From Sporocytophaga sp. (GTDB lineage Bacteria > Bacteroidota > Bacteroidia > Cytophagales > Cytophagaceae), in the NCBI GenBank assembly GCA_024707265.1, contig JANQAB010000002.1, positions 1,198,188 to 1,262,187 of the forward strand: 64,000 nt of DNA. Reading direction: 5' to 3'. The first letter of the stretch is position 1. Each line of letters begins with the position of its first letter. The notes under the pieces were generated by a model, which did not search any database, was not told the origin of the DNA, and saw only the letters and a program-made list of their open reading frames with translations. Positions 18,171-29,002 of the stretch are shown one piece after another. The translations under genes were made by a program, and so were the position numbers.

Positions 18171-20065
18171 ATGAGTGACGCAATAAAACACGAATGCGGT
18201 ATCGCTTTAATCAGGTTACGTAAACCTTTTTCTTACTACATAGAAAAATACGGAACCCCGATGTACGGCATCAATAAGCTGTACCTCTTGATGGAAAAAC
18301 AACACAACAGAGGCCAGGATGGAGCTGGTGTTGCAGCTGTAAAAATAGGTGTTCCGGAAGGAAAAAGGTACATCAGCCGTTATAGGTCTGTTGATCCTCA
18401 ACCCATATCTGTGATTTTTAACAAAATCAACAGGAAATTCAGAAAAGCTCTAAGAGATAATAAAGATAAATACCTGGATGCAGATTGGATCCTTGAAAAT
18501 ACTGCATTTGCCGGGGAGGTTTTAATGGGACACCTCCGCTATGGAACGCATGGAAGCAATGAAATTGAAAACTGCCATCCATTCCTCAGACAAAACAACT
18601 GGAGAAGCCGTAACCTGGTAGTGGCAGGAAACTTCAATATGACCAACGTGGATGAGCTTTTCAACAAGCTTGTTGAGCTTGGTCAACATCCTAAAGAAAA
18701 AAATGATACAGTTACAGTTCTTGAAAAAATAGGACACTTTCTTGATGAAGAAAATCAACTGTTATTTAATAAATTTAAGAACGAATTCAGCAACCATGAA
18801 ATATCCTCTTTAATTGAAGATGAGCTTGATCTTCAAAGGGTTTTGATGCGTTCCTGCAAAGATTTTGACGGCGGATATGCAATGGCCGGGATGACAGGTT
18901 ATGGAGCTGCCTTTGTCGCCAGAGACCCTGCCGGGATAAGACCAGCTTATTACTATGCAGATGACGAAGTAGTAGTTGTTGCATCTGAAAAGCCTGCTAT
19001 TAAAATTGCCTTCAATATCAACTATGATCAGATAAATGAGATTGAGCCTGGCCATGCGCTTATTATAGAGAAAAATGGAGACTTTGCTCAAAAGCAGTTT
19101 ATAGATCAGTTAGAGAAAAAAATCCTGCAGCTTTGAAAGAATATATTTTTCAAGAGGTTCAGATCCAGAGATTTATCAGGAAAGAAAGATGCTCGGTAAA
19201 TTACTTGTACCTCAGGTGCTTGAAGCTGTTAATTTTGACTTAGAAAATACTGTATTTTCATATATTCCTAATACAGCTGAGACTGCCTTTCTGGGTATGA
19301 TGGAAGGTATAGAAGATTACCTCATTCAGTATAGAAAAAAGGTAATCCTTGATGGAAAACCCAATGGAATTGATCCTGAAAGAATATTGTCTTTAAAGCC
19401 AAGAATAGAAAAGCTTGTAATTAAAGATGCGAAGCAAAGGTCATTCATTGTTGCGGATAGTGAACGTGATAAGTTTGTTACCAACCTATATGATACTACT
19501 TATGATGTAATCAAAAAAGGTAAAGATACCATTGTTATCATTGATGATTCAATTGTTCGTGGAACTACTCTTGAGAGAAGCATTATTCAGATGCTTGATA
19601 AGCTTGGACCTAAAAAAGATTGTAATAGTTTCTTCATCTCCTCAGATCAGATTCCCTGACTGCTATGGAATTGATATGTCTAAGATGAAAGAGTTCGTTG
19701 CGTTCCGCGCTGTACTTGAATTGTTAAAAGAATCCGGGAGAGAGTTTCATCTGGAGGAAGTCTATGAGCAATGTAAAGGTGCTATCCAGACTTTAAGCGG
19801 AAATATGGAAAATCATGTAAAGAATCTTTACACTCAGTTTTCATATGATGAAATATCTCGAAAAGTATCTGAAATCGTAACTCCTAAAAACTGTAATGCA
19901 GAGATTCAAGTTGTATTTCAGACTATAGATAATCTTCACAAAGCCTGTCCAAAGCATATTGGTGACTGGTATTTCACAGGTGACTATGCAACTCCGGGAG
20001 GAAACAGGGTAGCTAATAAAGCTTATATGTTCTTTATGGAAGGAAAGACAGTTAGGGCTTATTAA
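18171..20065 (+). CDS. Amidophosphoribosyltransferase-like protein, long form (two frame breaks)
   Basis: A PurF-family protein: an N-terminal Ntn glutaminase and a C-terminal phosphoribosyltransferase. PurF makes 5-phosphoribosylamine from PRPP and glutamine at the start of purine synthesis. The nucleophile is Cys9 in HECGIALI. RGQDGAG, HLRYGTHG and RDPAGIRPAYYY are present, and the PRPP loop reads VIIDDSIVRGTT. Two breaks are repaired by removing one A from A7 at 19116-19122 (restoring KKSCSFERIYFSRGSDPEIY) and one A from A6 at 19612-19617 (restoring LGPKKIVIVSSSPQIRFPDCYGIDM). The product is about 630 residues, longer than the usual 470-500, with inserts in the glutaminase half and an extra C-terminal part. 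It may be a paralogue of classical purF rather than purF itself, so no symbol is given. Confidence 0.8.
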
Positions 20066-20100
20066 AAGAGGTCGTATACATTATTTATTTATTGATAATA

Positions 20101-20129
20101 AAAAAGAGCAGCTTAACTGCTCTTTTTTT
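20101..20129. terminator. Rho-independent terminator after the PurF-like gene
   Basis: An 11-bp perfect stem (20101-20111 with 20117-20127) with a 5-base loop, flanked by A and T runs. It lies between convergent genes and can act in both directions. Confidence 0.85.
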
Positions 20130-20164
20130 ATGTTTTTGTTTAATGTTATATTTGATCACATAAC

Positions 20165-20491
20165 TTAAACGGCAAAGCTTTCACCACAGCCGCATGTCCT
20201 ACTGGCATTTGGATTAATAAACTGGAAACCTTTTCCATTTAATCCGTCAGAAAAATCAAGAGTAGTTCCTAAAAGATATAGAAGACTTTTTTTGTCAACC
20301 AGAATTTTTATTCCTTTATCTTCAAAAACCTGATCAGCCGGATTGATCTGGTTATCAAATTTCAGATCATACATCAACCCTGAGCAACCTCCACCATTTA
20401 CAGCTACTCTAATATTATAATCGTCCGTATAACCTTCTTTTTGTTTCAGGTCAAAGACATGTTCTTTGGCTTTTTCTGTAATATTAATCAT
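20165..20491 (-). CDS. HesB/IscA-type iron-sulfur cluster assembly protein
   Basis: A 108-residue A-type carrier that accepts Fe-S clusters or iron and passes them to apoproteins. The three conserved cysteines are present as GGCSGLMYDL (about residue 36) and TCGCGESF close to the C-terminus. Length and the FQFINPNA stretch before the Cys pair fit the family. It lacks an Nfu domain. IscA, SufA and ErpA cannot be told apart from this sequence alone, and no suf/isc genes lie nearby. It is transcribed alone, convergent with the PurF-like gene and divergent from the epimerase gene. Confidence 0.92.
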   Translation of the reverse strand: MINITEKAKEHVFDLKQKEGYTDDYNIRVAVNGGGCSGLMYDLKFDNQINPADQVFEDKGIKILVDKKSLLYLLGTTLDFSDGLNGKGFQFINPNASRTCGCGESFAV

Positions 20492-20613
20492 GTTAGAACA
20501 TTTTTTATGGTTAAATCGGAAACACCCTTATTTTAAAATAAGTTCATTTCAGAACACCTAAATTTACTAATTATTAATAAAAAATCCTGATAATTGACGA
20601 ACCTTTAAAATTT

Positions 20614-21024
20614 ATGAAAAACCTTGAACATATTGGCATTGCCGTAAAAAGTATAGAAGCATCCATACCTCTTTTTTCCAAGCTCTTAAATACAGAACCA
20701 TACAAAGAAGAATTTGTAGAAGGTGAAAAGGTAAGAACACTCTTTTTTAATTGCGGAAATGTAAAGATAGAACTTTTGGAATCAACCACAGAAGACGGGG
20801 CTATTGCAAAATTTATTGAAAAAAGAGGAGAGGGAATTCATCATCTTGCATTTGAAGTAGAAGATATTAATCATGAGATGATTAGAATGAAAGAGGAAGG
20901 TTTTACCCTTTTGAATGAACAGCCGAAAAAAGGAGCTGACAATAAACTGATTTGTTTTTTACATCCAAAAACAACAGGCGGGACCCTGATAGAGCTATGT
21001 CAGGAAAATACAAAGGGATCTTAA
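20614..21024 (+). CDS. mce: Methylmalonyl-CoA epimerase
   Basis: Interconverts (2R)- and (2S)-methylmalonyl-CoA in the propionate/succinyl-CoA pathway. The 136-residue protein is a glyoxalase/VOC-fold enzyme. Its first metal ligand lies in LEHIGIAVKSIE, and the second half has GIHHLAFEVEDI. The end segment HPKTTGGTLIELCQ gives the last glutamate ligand. Length fits the bacterial epimerases exactly. It starts at ATG 20614, is divergent from the IscA-type gene, and ends at a small hairpin. Methylmalonyl-CoA mutase genes are not in the window. Confidence 0.93.
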   Translation: MKNLEHIGIAVKSIEASIPLFSKLLNTEPYKEEFVEGEKVRTLFFNCGNVKIELLESTTEDGAIAKFIEKRGEGIHHLAFEVEDINHEMIRMKEEGFTLLNEQPKKGADNKLICFLHPKTTGGTLIELCQENTKGS

Positions 21025-21036
21025 AGACCCTTTTAT
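21012..21036 (+). terminator. Weak hairpin terminator overlapping the end of mce
   Basis: An imperfect stem AAAGGG-TCTT / AAAGA-CCTTT with the mce stop codon inside it and a short T run after it. A second small hairpin (CCGTTT/AAACGG) follows at about 21049-21066. Confidence 0.5.
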
Positions 21037-21107
21037 GAAATTATTTATCCGTTTTTTCTTAAACGGTCATTGACCAGTGATAGGAGAAATCAGAAAAAAA
21101 GATAGAT

Positions 21108-21254
21108 TTACATCTTAATTTGTCCGCTTTTTCTCATTTTGCTGACCTTCTTAGCATTCTTCTTACACTTTGGGTTGGCTTTTACACAAGAAGTAGCTGA
21201 AAATGAGAAAGCAAAAAGAACAAGTAAAATCGAGAGTATCGTTGCTTTTTTCAT
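21108..21254 (-). CDS. Very small lysine- and cysteine-rich lipoprotein or secreted peptide
   Basis: A 48-residue ORF that begins MKKATILSILLVLFAFSFS, a textbook signal peptide. SATSC follows and could be a lipobox, and then a short basic tail KANPKCKKNAKKVSKMRKSG. The frame is open 12 codons further upstream (to 21290), but the signal peptide fixes ATG 21254 as the likely start. Mature length would be only about 25-28 residues, with one more cysteine. Such tiny basic lipoproteins are common in Bacteroidota and have no assigned role. It stands alone on the minus strand between mce and thiL. Confidence 0.55.
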   Translation of the reverse strand: MKKATILSILLVLFAFSFSATSCVKANPKCKKNAKKVSKMRKSGQIKM

Positions 21255-21360
21255 ATTTAATTTATTTACGATTGGATTGATGCACGACAAATTTAAATGA
21301 AATCTTAGATAAAGTAAATAATTAAGTTTTCAAAACTTATACAATATACAAAAAAATCTG

Positions 21361-22392
21361 ATGGAAAATAATAAAAGGACGGAATTAAGTGATTTGGGAG
21401 AGTTTGGATTAATTAATCGTTTAAAGGAAAAAGTTGTTTTAAGGAATCCTGAGACTCAAACCGGAATCGGAGACGATGCAGCAGTTATTGAAAATGGGAA
21501 TGAACTCACTTTAGTATCTACAGATATTCTGGCTGAAGGTGTGCATTTTGACCTTACTTATACTCCATTAAGACATTTGGGGTATAAAGCTGTTGCGGTA
21601 AATGTTTCTGATATAGCTGCCATGAATGGTATACCTAAGCAAATTGTGGTAGGGATTGCTTTGAGTAACAGATTTTCGCTTGAAGCAATAGAAGAATTGT
21701 ACGAGGGAATTAATCAAGCTTGTGAAGATTATAAAGTGGATCTGGCTGGTGGAGATACTACCTCTTCAAGGTCTGGTCTTATTATTTCAGTTACGGTGCT
21801 TGGTGAAGCTAAAAAAGAAGAAGTAGCATATAGGTCAGGCGCTCAGGTAAATGATCTGATCTGTGTTACAGGCGACTTAGGTGGTGCTTATATCGGATTA
21901 CAGTTATTGGAAAGGGAGAAACAGGTTTTCAAACAGGATCCTGATATGCAGCCTCAGCTTTCAGATAAGGAATATGTAGTAAGGAGACAGCTTAAGCCTG
22001 AAGCAAGAATGGATGTGACTTATGATCTGAAAGAACTTAAAATTAAACCTTCGTCCATGATTGATATATCAGACGGATTGGCAAGTGAGCTGCTCCATAT
22101 ATGCAAGGCATCGAATGTTGGCGCCAGAATTTATGAGGATAAACTCCCGGTGGATAGCATGACATTTGATACTGTAAGAGAATTTAACCTTGATCCTACT
22201 ACAGTTGCACTTAACGGTGGAGAGGATTATGAACTGTTATTTACAGTAAATCAAAGTGCATTTGATAAGATTAAAAATCATCCTGATATTACAATTATTG
22301 GTCACGTTACAGAACATTCGGATGGCGTGCAGTTGATTACAGGAGGCGGAAACATAATACCGATAAAAGCTCAGGGTTGGGTGCACTTTTAA
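21361..22392 (+). CDS. thiL: Thiamine-monophosphate kinase
   Basis: Phosphorylates thiamine monophosphate to thiamine pyrophosphate, the last step of cofactor synthesis. The 343-residue protein belongs to the PurM/ThiL fold. It shows GIGDDAAVIE (Mg-ATP binding) near residue 36 and STDILAEGVHFDL near residue 57. VNVSDIAAMNG, DLAGGDTTSS and the closing NGGEDYELLFTV follow. The start ATG 21361 gives the usual GEFGLI N-terminal segment. It is a lone gene with a hairpin terminator. No thiamine (TPP) riboswitch-like structure was recognised in the short leader. Confidence 0.94.
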   Translation: MENNKRTELSDLGEFGLINRLKEKVVLRNPETQTGIGDDAAVIENGNELTLVSTDILAEGVHFDLTYTPLRHLGYKAVAVNVSDIAAMNGIPKQIVVGIALSNRFSLEAIEELYEGINQACEDYKVDLAGGDTTSSRSGLIISVTVLGEAKKEEVAYRSGAQVNDLICVTGDLGGAYIGLQLLEREKQVFKQDPDMQPQLSDKEYVVRRQLKPEARMDVTYDLKELKIKPSSMIDISDGLASELLHICKASNVGARIYEDKLPVDSMTFDTVREFNLDPTTVALNGGEDYELLFTVNQSAFDKIKNHPDITIIGHVTEHSDGVQLITGGGNIIPIKAQGWVHF

Positions 22393-22398
22393 AATCAT

Positions 22399-22444
22399 AA
22401 ACTCATAATCTGATATGTATACATTTCAGATTATGAGTTTTACA
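22399..22444 (+). terminator. Hairpin terminator after thiL
   Basis: A perfect 15-bp stem (22399-22413 with 22426-22440) with a 12-base loop begins seven bases after the thiL stop codon. The following T run is short. Confidence 0.7.
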
Positions 22445-22580
22445 TGTCTGCAAGGGATTATTACGCCTATAATTTTCACTTTTTTTATTTCTTAATCTAT
22501 TTGATAAGCAATATCTTGCTTTAAAAATAGGATCTATTTAAGATTTCATTAAAACATTTTCGTTCTTTCCGGGTTTGCTG

Positions 22581-22608
22581 TTCGGTAAAAAAGTATTTTT
22601 TTACCGAA
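22581..22608. promoter_or_regulatory. Perfect 12-bp palindrome upstream of the poly-HAMP kinase
   Basis: TTCGGTAAAAAA at 22581-22592 and its exact reverse complement at 22597-22608 flank a 4-base centre. It lies about 70 bases before the kinase start codon. It could be an operator, a leader hairpin or a terminator for upstream read-through; the sequence does not decide between these. Confidence 0.5.
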
Positions 22609-22675
22609 TCGAAGCATGTTTTAAAGTTTCCTATAAGGAAAAAAATTCAGGTAAATTTTTTAGAGTAATTAATTT

Positions 22676-25600
22676 ATGAAAGTAAAAGCTGCTATAAGGG
22701 AAGTCTCTTCTTTGGATGAAGAGTTGCTCAGAGTTTTGACCGAAATTAAAAATGGAAATTTTTCCGCCAGAATGGCGTTGGACCAGACTGGTATAAAAGG
22801 TAAAATTTCTGACACCATGAATACCATCGTCGAAATGAATGAGCGCTTCATGGCAGAGCTCACTCAGGCTGCAACCATTATAGGTAAAAACGGACAACTT
22901 GAGCATAGAATCTCTTTTACCGATGGAAAGGGGGCCTGGAAAGAAGGTACCAATTCTATTAATGCACTGATCACTGACTTGGTGCAACCTACAATTGAAA
23001 TAGCAGATGTTATTAGTTCAGTGGCAAAAGGTAATCTTTCAAATACAATGCCTCTGGCTGTCAGTAACCATAAGTTGAAAGGGGAGTTTTACAGGATTGC
23101 CAAAGAGGTAAATGACATGGTGAAGCAGCTGAACCTCTTTTCAATGGAAGTTACGCGTGTGGCAAGGGAAGTGGGCTCGGAAGGAAAATTGGGCGGACAG
23201 GCAAAAGTGAAGGGTGTAGCAGGCGTTTGGAAGGACCTTACCGATTCTGTAAACCTGATGGCAGGTAACCTGACTGACCAGGTGAGGAATATTGCAGAAG
23301 TGACTACTGCTGTTGCTAAAGGCGATTTGTCAAAAAAAATCACTGTTGATGTAAAAGGAGAAATTCTCGAATTAAAGAATACCATCAATACAATGGTGGA
23401 TCAGCTTAATTCTTTCTCGTCTGAGGTTACCCGTGTTGCACTTGAAGTGGGTACTGAGGGGAAGCTGGGTGGGCAAGCGCAGGTAAAAGGGGTAGCAGGT
23501 ACATGGAAAGGTCTTACAGACTCGGTAAATCAAATGGCCAGTAATCTTACAGCGCAGGTACGTAACATTGCAGATGTAACCACCGCCGTAGCAAAAGGAG
23601 ACTTATCAAAAAAAATCACAGTTCAGGTAAAAGGTGAAATTCTTGAGTTGAAAAATACCATCAATACAATGGTGGATCAGTTGAACTCTTTCGCATCAGA
23701 AGTTACCCGTGTGGCGCTGGAAGTAGGTACTGAAGGAAAACTGGGCGGGCAGGCAAAAGTAAAAGGAATTGGTGGGGTATGGAAAGACCTTACAGATTCT
23801 GTAAACCAGATGGCCAGTAACCTTACAGCTCAGGTGCGTAACATTGCAGATGTAACTACGGCAGTTGCCAAAGGCGACTTATCAAAGAAAATTACTGTAA
23901 ATGTAGAAGGCGAAATTCTTGAGTTGAAAAATACCATCAACACCATGGTGGATCAATTGAACTCTTTTGCATCAGAAGTTACCCGTGTGGCGCTTGAGGT
24001 AGGTACAGAGGGTAAGCTGGGAGGTCAGGCAAAAGTAAAGGGTGTTGGTGGTGTTTGGAAAGATCTTACAGATTCTGTAAATCAAATGGCCAGCAATCTG
24101 ACCGCTCAGGTTCGTAATATCGCTGATGTAACCACTGCTGTGGCAAACGGTGACTTATCAAAGAAAATTACAGTAAATGTAGAAGGCGAAATTCTTGAAC
24201 TCAAGGAAACCATCAATACCATGGTGGACCAGTTGAATTCCTTCGCCTCTGAGGTAACCAGGGTGGCTGTGGAAGTAGGAACTGAAGGTAAACTTGGCGG
24301 ACAAGCTAAAGTAAGGGATGTCGGAGGCGTATGGAAAGATCTTACAGATTCCGTAAACCAAATGGCAAGTAATCTTACAGCTCAGGTGCGTAACATTGCA
24401 GATGTAACCACAGCTGTAGCAAACGGTGACCTTTCAAAGAAAATTACAGTAAACGTCGAAGGAGAAATCCTGGAGCTTAAAAATACTATCAATACAATGG
24501 TAGATCAGTTAAACTCCTTCGCATCAGAAGTTACCCGTGTAGCCCTGGAAGTGGGAACAGAAGGTAAGCTGGGTGGACAGGCCAAAGTGCGGGATGTTGG
24601 CGGTGTCTGGAAAGATCTTACAGATTCTGTAAACCAGATGGCAAGCAACCTGACAGCTCAGGTGCGTAATATTGCGGAAGTAACTACTGCCGTGGCAAAG
24701 GGTAATCTATCACGAAAAATTACAGTGGATGTTAAGGGCGAAATTCTTGAACTAAAGAACACCATCAACACAATGGTGGATCAGCTTAATGCCTTTGGTT
24801 CAGAAGTAACCCGTGTGGCCCGTGAAGTAGGTTCTGAAGGAAAGCTGGGAGGTCAGGCTTATGTACCTGGTGTTGCAGGAACCTGGAAAGACCTCACTGA
24901 TTCTGTAAATAAAATGGGTGGTAACCTGACAGCCCAGGTAAGAAATATTGCGGAGGTAACTACTGCAGTAGCAAAAGGTGACTTATCCAGAAAGATTGAA
25001 GTAAATGTGAAAGGGGAAATCCTTGAACTTAAAAATACCATCAATACGATGGTAGACCAGCTTAGAGCCTTTGCATCGGAAGTGACTCGTGTTGCAAGGG
25101 AAGTAGGTACAGAGGGTAAACTTGGAGGGCAGGCTAGTGTCGAAGGTGTTGGTGGTGTCTGGAAAGATCTTACAGACTCCGTGAACCAGATGGCTGGTAA
25201 CCTGACGGCTCAGGTTCGTAATATTACAGACGTTGCTATAGCAGTGGCTAATGGAGATATGTCTAAGAAAATTACCGTTGACGTTCGTGGAGAAATCCTT
25301 CAACTGAAGGAAACCATCAACACAATGGTGGATCAGCTGAGAGCATTTGCGTCAGAAGTAACTCGTGTGGCTAGGGAAGTAGGTACGGAAGGTAAGCTGG
25401 GCGGACAGGCATTCGTACCCGGCGTGGCAGGTATCTGGAAGGACCTTACAGATTCTGTAAACCATATGTCAGGGAATCTGACATCTCAGGTACGAAACAT
25501 AGCTGAAGTAACGAAAGCAGTGGCCAGTGGTGACCTTTCTAAAACCATTATGGTGGATGTAAAAGGTGAAATTCTTGATTTGAAAAATACCATCAATACA

Positions 25601-28600
25601 ATGGTGGATCAGCTGAACTCTTTTGCTTCTGAAGTAACTCGTGTAGCTAGGGAGGTTGGCTCTGAAGGTAAACTGGGAGGACAAGCACAGGTTAAAGGTG
25701 TAGCAGGTACCTGGAAAGATTTAACAGATAGTGTAAACTTTATGGCATCCAATCTCACCAGTCAGGTGCGAGGTATAGCTAAAGTCGTTACTTCTGTAGC
25801 AAAAGGCAATCTGAAACAAAAGTTAAATATTAATGCATCAGGCGAAGTATCACAGTTGACAGATACAATCAATGAGATGATTGATACGCTGGCTATTTTC
25901 GCAGATCAGGTAACAACTGTTGCAAAGGAGGTAGGAGTTGAAGGAAGGCTGGGTGGACAAGCTAGTGTACCCGGTGCCTCAGGTATCTGGAAAGATCTTA
26001 CAGAAAACGTTAACCAGCTTGCAGCAAATCTTACCACACAGGTAAGGTCTATTTCAGAAGTAGCATCGGCTGTAACTAAAGGTGATTTAACAAGAACCAT
26101 CAAGATAGAAGCCAGGGGAGAGGTAGAGGCGCTTAAAGATACAATCAATCAGATGATTGCTAATCTGAAAGAAACTACTCTCAGAAACCATGAGCAGGAC
26201 TGGCTCAAATCCAACCTTGCTAAATTCACTCAGATGCTTCAGGGACAAAGAGACACGAATACTGTGGCAAAGAAAATACTTTCAGAACTTGCTCAGGTTG
26301 TGGTTGCTCAGAAAGGATCATTCTATATTCTGAATGATGATGGAGATCATGTGAAGCTTAAGCTATTTGCTTCCTATGCAGATGATACTACCATTCCGAG
26401 AGAATTCAATATTGGTGAAGGTCTGGTTGGACAATGCGCACTTGAAAAAGAAAAAATACATTTACAGAATGTTCCTATAGATTATCTTAAAATAAGTTCG
26501 AGCCTGGGAGAAGCAGCTCCTTTGTCAATTATTGTATTACCTGTATTGTTTGAAAATCAAATTAAGGCGGTAATTGAGCTGGCTTCTTTTGATACATTTT
26601 CCAGTACTCACCTTGATTTTCTTGACCAGTTGACAGAAAGTATTGGTATCGTTATCAACACCATTGAAACCAATACCAGAACGGAAGAATTACTTATCCA
26701 GTCTCAGTCACTTGCAGACGAACTTACAAGGACCAATGAAGAACTTCAGGATAAAGCCTTCCTGCTGGAGAAGCAGAAGCAGGAAGTGGAAGAGAAAAAC
26801 AGAGTTATTGAAGAAGCAAGACGATCTCTGGAAGAAAAGGCAGAACAGCTTACTCTGACTTCCAAATATAAATCAGAGTTTTTGGCGAATATGTCTCATG
26901 AGTTGAGAACACCGCTAAACAGTTTGCTGATACTGGCACAACAACTGTTCGAAAATCCTGAAGGAAATCTTTCTGACAGGCAGGTTAATTATGCTCGAAC
27001 TATATATTCATGTGGAGATGACCTTATCCAATTGATCAATGATATTCTGGATCTTTCGAAAATTGAGTCAGGGTATATTTCTATTCAGGTATCTAAAATT
27101 CCTATCAGTGAGATTACAGGTTTTGTGGAGACAACATTTAAACCAGTAGCTGAAACTAAAAAGGTTAAGTTTAATATAGTAGTTGAAGATCTCGCTGAGT
27201 CAATAGAAACAGATATGCAAAGGCTGAATCAGATATTGAAAAATCTGCTTTCCAATGCATTTAAATTTACAGAAAAAGGTGAGGTAAAATTAAAAATATA
27301 CGATGCGGATAAGTCCTGGAAGCAGAGAAACAGACAACTTGAGAATGCAGATAAAGTCATTGCCTTTGCGATCTCAGATACTGGTATAGGTATTCCAATT
27401 GATAAACAGAATATTATTTTTGAAGCTTTCCAACAGGCAGAAGGGTCTACTTCAAGAAAATATGGAGGAACAGGTCTCGGACTTTCAATTTCCAGAGGTC
27501 TTGCAGAACTTTTAGGCGGAACAATTGAACTTGAAAGTGAAGTAGACAAGGGTAGTACATTTATTTTGTATATTCCGGTAAAATCTACTCCTGAAGATTT
27601 GAAGATAACCAAGGTGCCGGAAACAAAAATAGTTTCACTGGATGCCGTAAATTCCGGAACTGCTAAAACATTGGGAAGTTTTCTGAATCCTACCGAAGGA
27701 GGAGGTTTAGATATTGAAATTCCGGATTTTGAACTACTATCTGAAATGTTTCCTGATCCGGGTGACGATAGAAATACAGTAAAGCCAGGAGATAACGTCA
27801 TTATGATTGTCGAGGATGATCAGAGGTTTGCAAAGATTATTCTTGATAAAGCCCATGATTACGGGTTTAAAGCAATCATTGCTGCAAGTTATGGAGAAGT
27901 ATTTGAGATGGCCATTACTTATAAACTGGCAGCAGTAACTCTGGATATCAAAATGCCAGGAGTTAGCAGTGGATGGAGGGTACTTGATCTCTTTAAAAAC
28001 GATCCGAACCTTCGACACATTCCTGTATATATGATTTCAGGGGAAGAAAACGCTGATCTGGCATACCATAGAGGGGCTAGAAGCTTTTTGATGAAACCTG
28101 TTAAAAAGGATGTTCTTGATCAGTTATTTAAGGATATTCAGGAGTTTCATGTCAGGAAGACAAGAAATCTCCTGGTAGTAGAGGATAATGAAATTGATTC
28201 TTCAAGAATTAAAGATCTTTTTTTACAGATTCAGACCATCAATGTGACTGTTGTTTCAAATGGTAAAGAAGCCGTCAGTGAATGGTATGCTAATGGTTTT
28301 GATGCAATAATTTTGGATTATAAACTTCCCGATATGGAGGTAAAAGATCTTATACGCCAGTTTAATGATAAGAAACAGCTTCAGTATACTCCGGTGATAT
28401 TATATACAGCTAAAGAGTTTTCCCCGGCAGAGGCGAATCAGATAAAAAAAATTACCAAAAGTATTCTGTTAAAGGATGTAAATTCCCTTGATAAATTATT
28501 GGAGGAGGCCATCATTCATATGCATATTTCATTTAATGATCTGCCTCAGGATATTAAAAACAGAATAATAAAAATACAGCGGGAAGAAGATATTTTAAAT

Positions 28601-28969
28601 GGAAAGAATGTTTTAGTTGTGGATGATGATATCAGGAATCTTTTCGCTTTAACCACTGTTTTTGAGAGACTAAATATCAATTCAATTACAGCAGAAAGTG
28701 GAAAAGAAGCTATAAATATTTTAAATTCCAACGACAATGTTGATCTCATTTTAATGGATATTATGATGCCGGAGATGGATGGGTATGAAACCATCCAGAA
28801 GATCAGGAGAGAAAATAAAAACTTTAATCTTCCTATTATTGCTGTTACAGCAAAGGCCATGAAAGGTGATAGGCAAAAATGTATTGAGGCCGGAGCTTCA
28901 GACTATATAACTAAACCCGTTAAAATTGATCAACTTCTGGCACTGATGAGAGTGTGGATGAGAAAATAA
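22676..28969 (+). CDS. Giant soluble poly-HAMP hybrid histidine kinase with three receiver domains
   Basis: A 2097-residue cytoplasmic sensor kinase without signal peptide or membrane helix. Residues 1-155 hold divergent HAMP-like segments. Residues 156-1167 are eleven tandem 92-residue HAMP units, each with [32 protein letters not shown] and [13 protein letters not shown] domain (about 1180-1342) and a coiled coil follow. The kinase core has His1408 in [10 protein letters not shown] and an ATPase domain with DTGIGIP and [10 protein letters not shown]. Three receivers carry phospho-acceptors Asp1757, Asp1881 and Asp2028; the third ([10 protein letters not shown]) is the most typical. The layout recalls fungal group III (Nik1/Os-1) osmosensing kinases. 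The next gene, another receiver-kinase, begins 33 bases downstream. Signal unknown. Confidence 0.93.
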   Translation: MKVKAAIREVSSLDEELLRVLTEIKNGNFSARMALDQTGIKGKISDTMNTIVEMNERFMAELTQAATIIGKNGQLEHRISFTDGKGAWKEGTNSINALITDLVQPTIEIADVISSVAKGNLSNTMPLAVSNHKLKGEFYRIAKEVNDMVKQLNLFSMEVTRVAREVGSEGKLGGQAKVKGVAGVWKDLTDSVNLMAGNLTDQVRNIAEVTTAVAKGDLSKKITVDVKGEILELKNTINTMVDQLNSFSSEVTRVALEVGTEGKLGGQAQVKGVAGTWKGLTDSVNQMASNLTAQVRNIADVTTAVAKGDLSKKITVQVKGEILELKNTINTMVDQLNSFASEVTRVALEVGTEGKLGGQAKVKGIGGVWKDLTDSVNQMASNLTAQVRNIADVTTAVAKGDLSKKITVNVEGEILELKNTINTMVDQLNSFASEVTRVALEVGTEGKLGGQAKVKGVGGVWKDLTDSVNQMASNLTAQVRNIADVTTAVANGDLSKKITVNVEGEILELKETINTMVDQLNSFASEVTRVAVEVGTEGKLGGQAKVRDVGGVWKDLTDSVNQMASNLTAQVRNIADVTTAVANGDLSKKITVNVEGEILELKNTINTMVDQLNSFASEVTRVALEVGTEGKLGGQAKVRDVGGVWKDLTDSVNQMASNLTAQVRNIAEVTTAVAKGNLSRKITVDVKGEILELKNTINTMVDQLNAFGSEVTRVAREVGSEGKLGGQAYVPGVAGTWKDLTDSVNKMGGNLTAQVRNIAEVTTAVAKGDLSRKIEVNVKGEILELKNTINTMVDQLRAFASEVTRVAREVGTEGKLGGQASVEGVGGVWKDLTDSVNQMAGNLTAQVRNITDVAIAVANGDMSKKITVDVRGEILQLKETINTMVDQLRAFASEVTRVAREVGTEGKLGGQAFVPGVAGIWKDLTDSVNHMSGNLTSQVRNIAEVTKAVASGDLSKTIMVDVKGEILDLKNTINTMVDQLNSFASEVTRVAREVGSEGKLGGQAQVKGVAGTWKDLTDSVNFMASNLTSQVRGIAKVVTSVAKGNLKQKLNINASGEVSQLTDTINEMIDTLAIFADQVTTVAKEVGVEGRLGGQASVPGASGIWKDLTENVNQLAANLTTQVRSISEVASAVTKGDLTRTIKIEARGEVEALKDTINQMIANLKETTLRNHEQDWLKSNLAKFTQMLQGQRDTNTVAKKILSELAQVVVAQKGSFYILNDDGDHVKLKLFASYADDTTIPREFNIGEGLVGQCALEKEKIHLQNVPIDYLKISSSLGEAAPLSIIVLPVLFENQIKAVIELASFDTFSSTHLDFLDQLTESIGIVINTIETNTRTEELLIQSQSLADELTRTNEELQDKAFLLEKQKQEVEEKNRVIEEARRSLEEKAEQLTLTSKYKSEFLANMSHELRTPLNSLLILAQQLFENPEGNLSDRQVNYARTIYSCGDDLIQLINDILDLSKIESGYISIQVSKIPISEITGFVETTFKPVAETKKVKFNIVVEDLAESIETDMQRLNQILKNLLSNAFKFTEKGEVKLKIYDADKSWKQRNRQLENADKVIAFAISDTGIGIPIDKQNIIFEAFQQAEGSTSRKYGGTGLGLSISRGLAELLGGTIELESEVDKGSTFILYIPVKSTPEDLKITKVPETKIVSLDAVNSGTAKTLGSFLNPTEGGGLDIEIPDFELLSEMFPDPGDDRNTVKPGDNVIMIVEDDQRFAKIILDKAHDYGFKAIIAASYGEVFEMAITYKLAAVTLDIKMPGVSSGWRVLDLFKNDPNLRHIPVYMISGEENADLAYHRGARSFLMKPVKKDVLDQLFKDIQEFHVRKTRNLLVVEDNEIDSSRIKDLFLQIQTINVTVVSNGKEAVSEWYANGFDAIILDYKLPDMEVKDLIRQFNDKKQLQYTPVILYTAKEFSPAEANQIKKITKSILLKDVNSLDKLLEEAIIHMHISFNDLPQDIKNRIIKIQREEDILNGKNVLVVDDDIRNLFALTTVFERLNINSITAESGKEAINILNSNDNVDLILMDIMMPEMDGYETIQKIRRENKNFNLPIIAVTAKAMKGDRQKCIEAGASDYITKPVKIDQLLALMRVWMRK
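23141..26176 (+). repeat. Eleven tandem 276-bp HAMP-coding units
   Basis: Eleven in-frame units of exactly 92 codons code for the HAMP array of the giant kinase. Middle units (2-6) are nearly identical in protein sequence, while the last (unit 11) and the end of unit 10 diverge. Synonymous differences between neighbours are common, so the array is not a very recent duplication. Confidence 0.92.
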
Positions 28970-29002
28970 ATTAATTTAGAGAACCTTTAAATTATTAAGG
29001 AA

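Noticed and set aside
21302..21360. TPP riboswitch before thiL
   Set aside because: The leader is short, AT-rich and lacks the conserved thi-box helices.
23141..26176. Regular 276-bp repeats as a possible CRISPR or satellite array
   Set aside because: The units are in-frame protein-coding HAMP modules without unique spacers.
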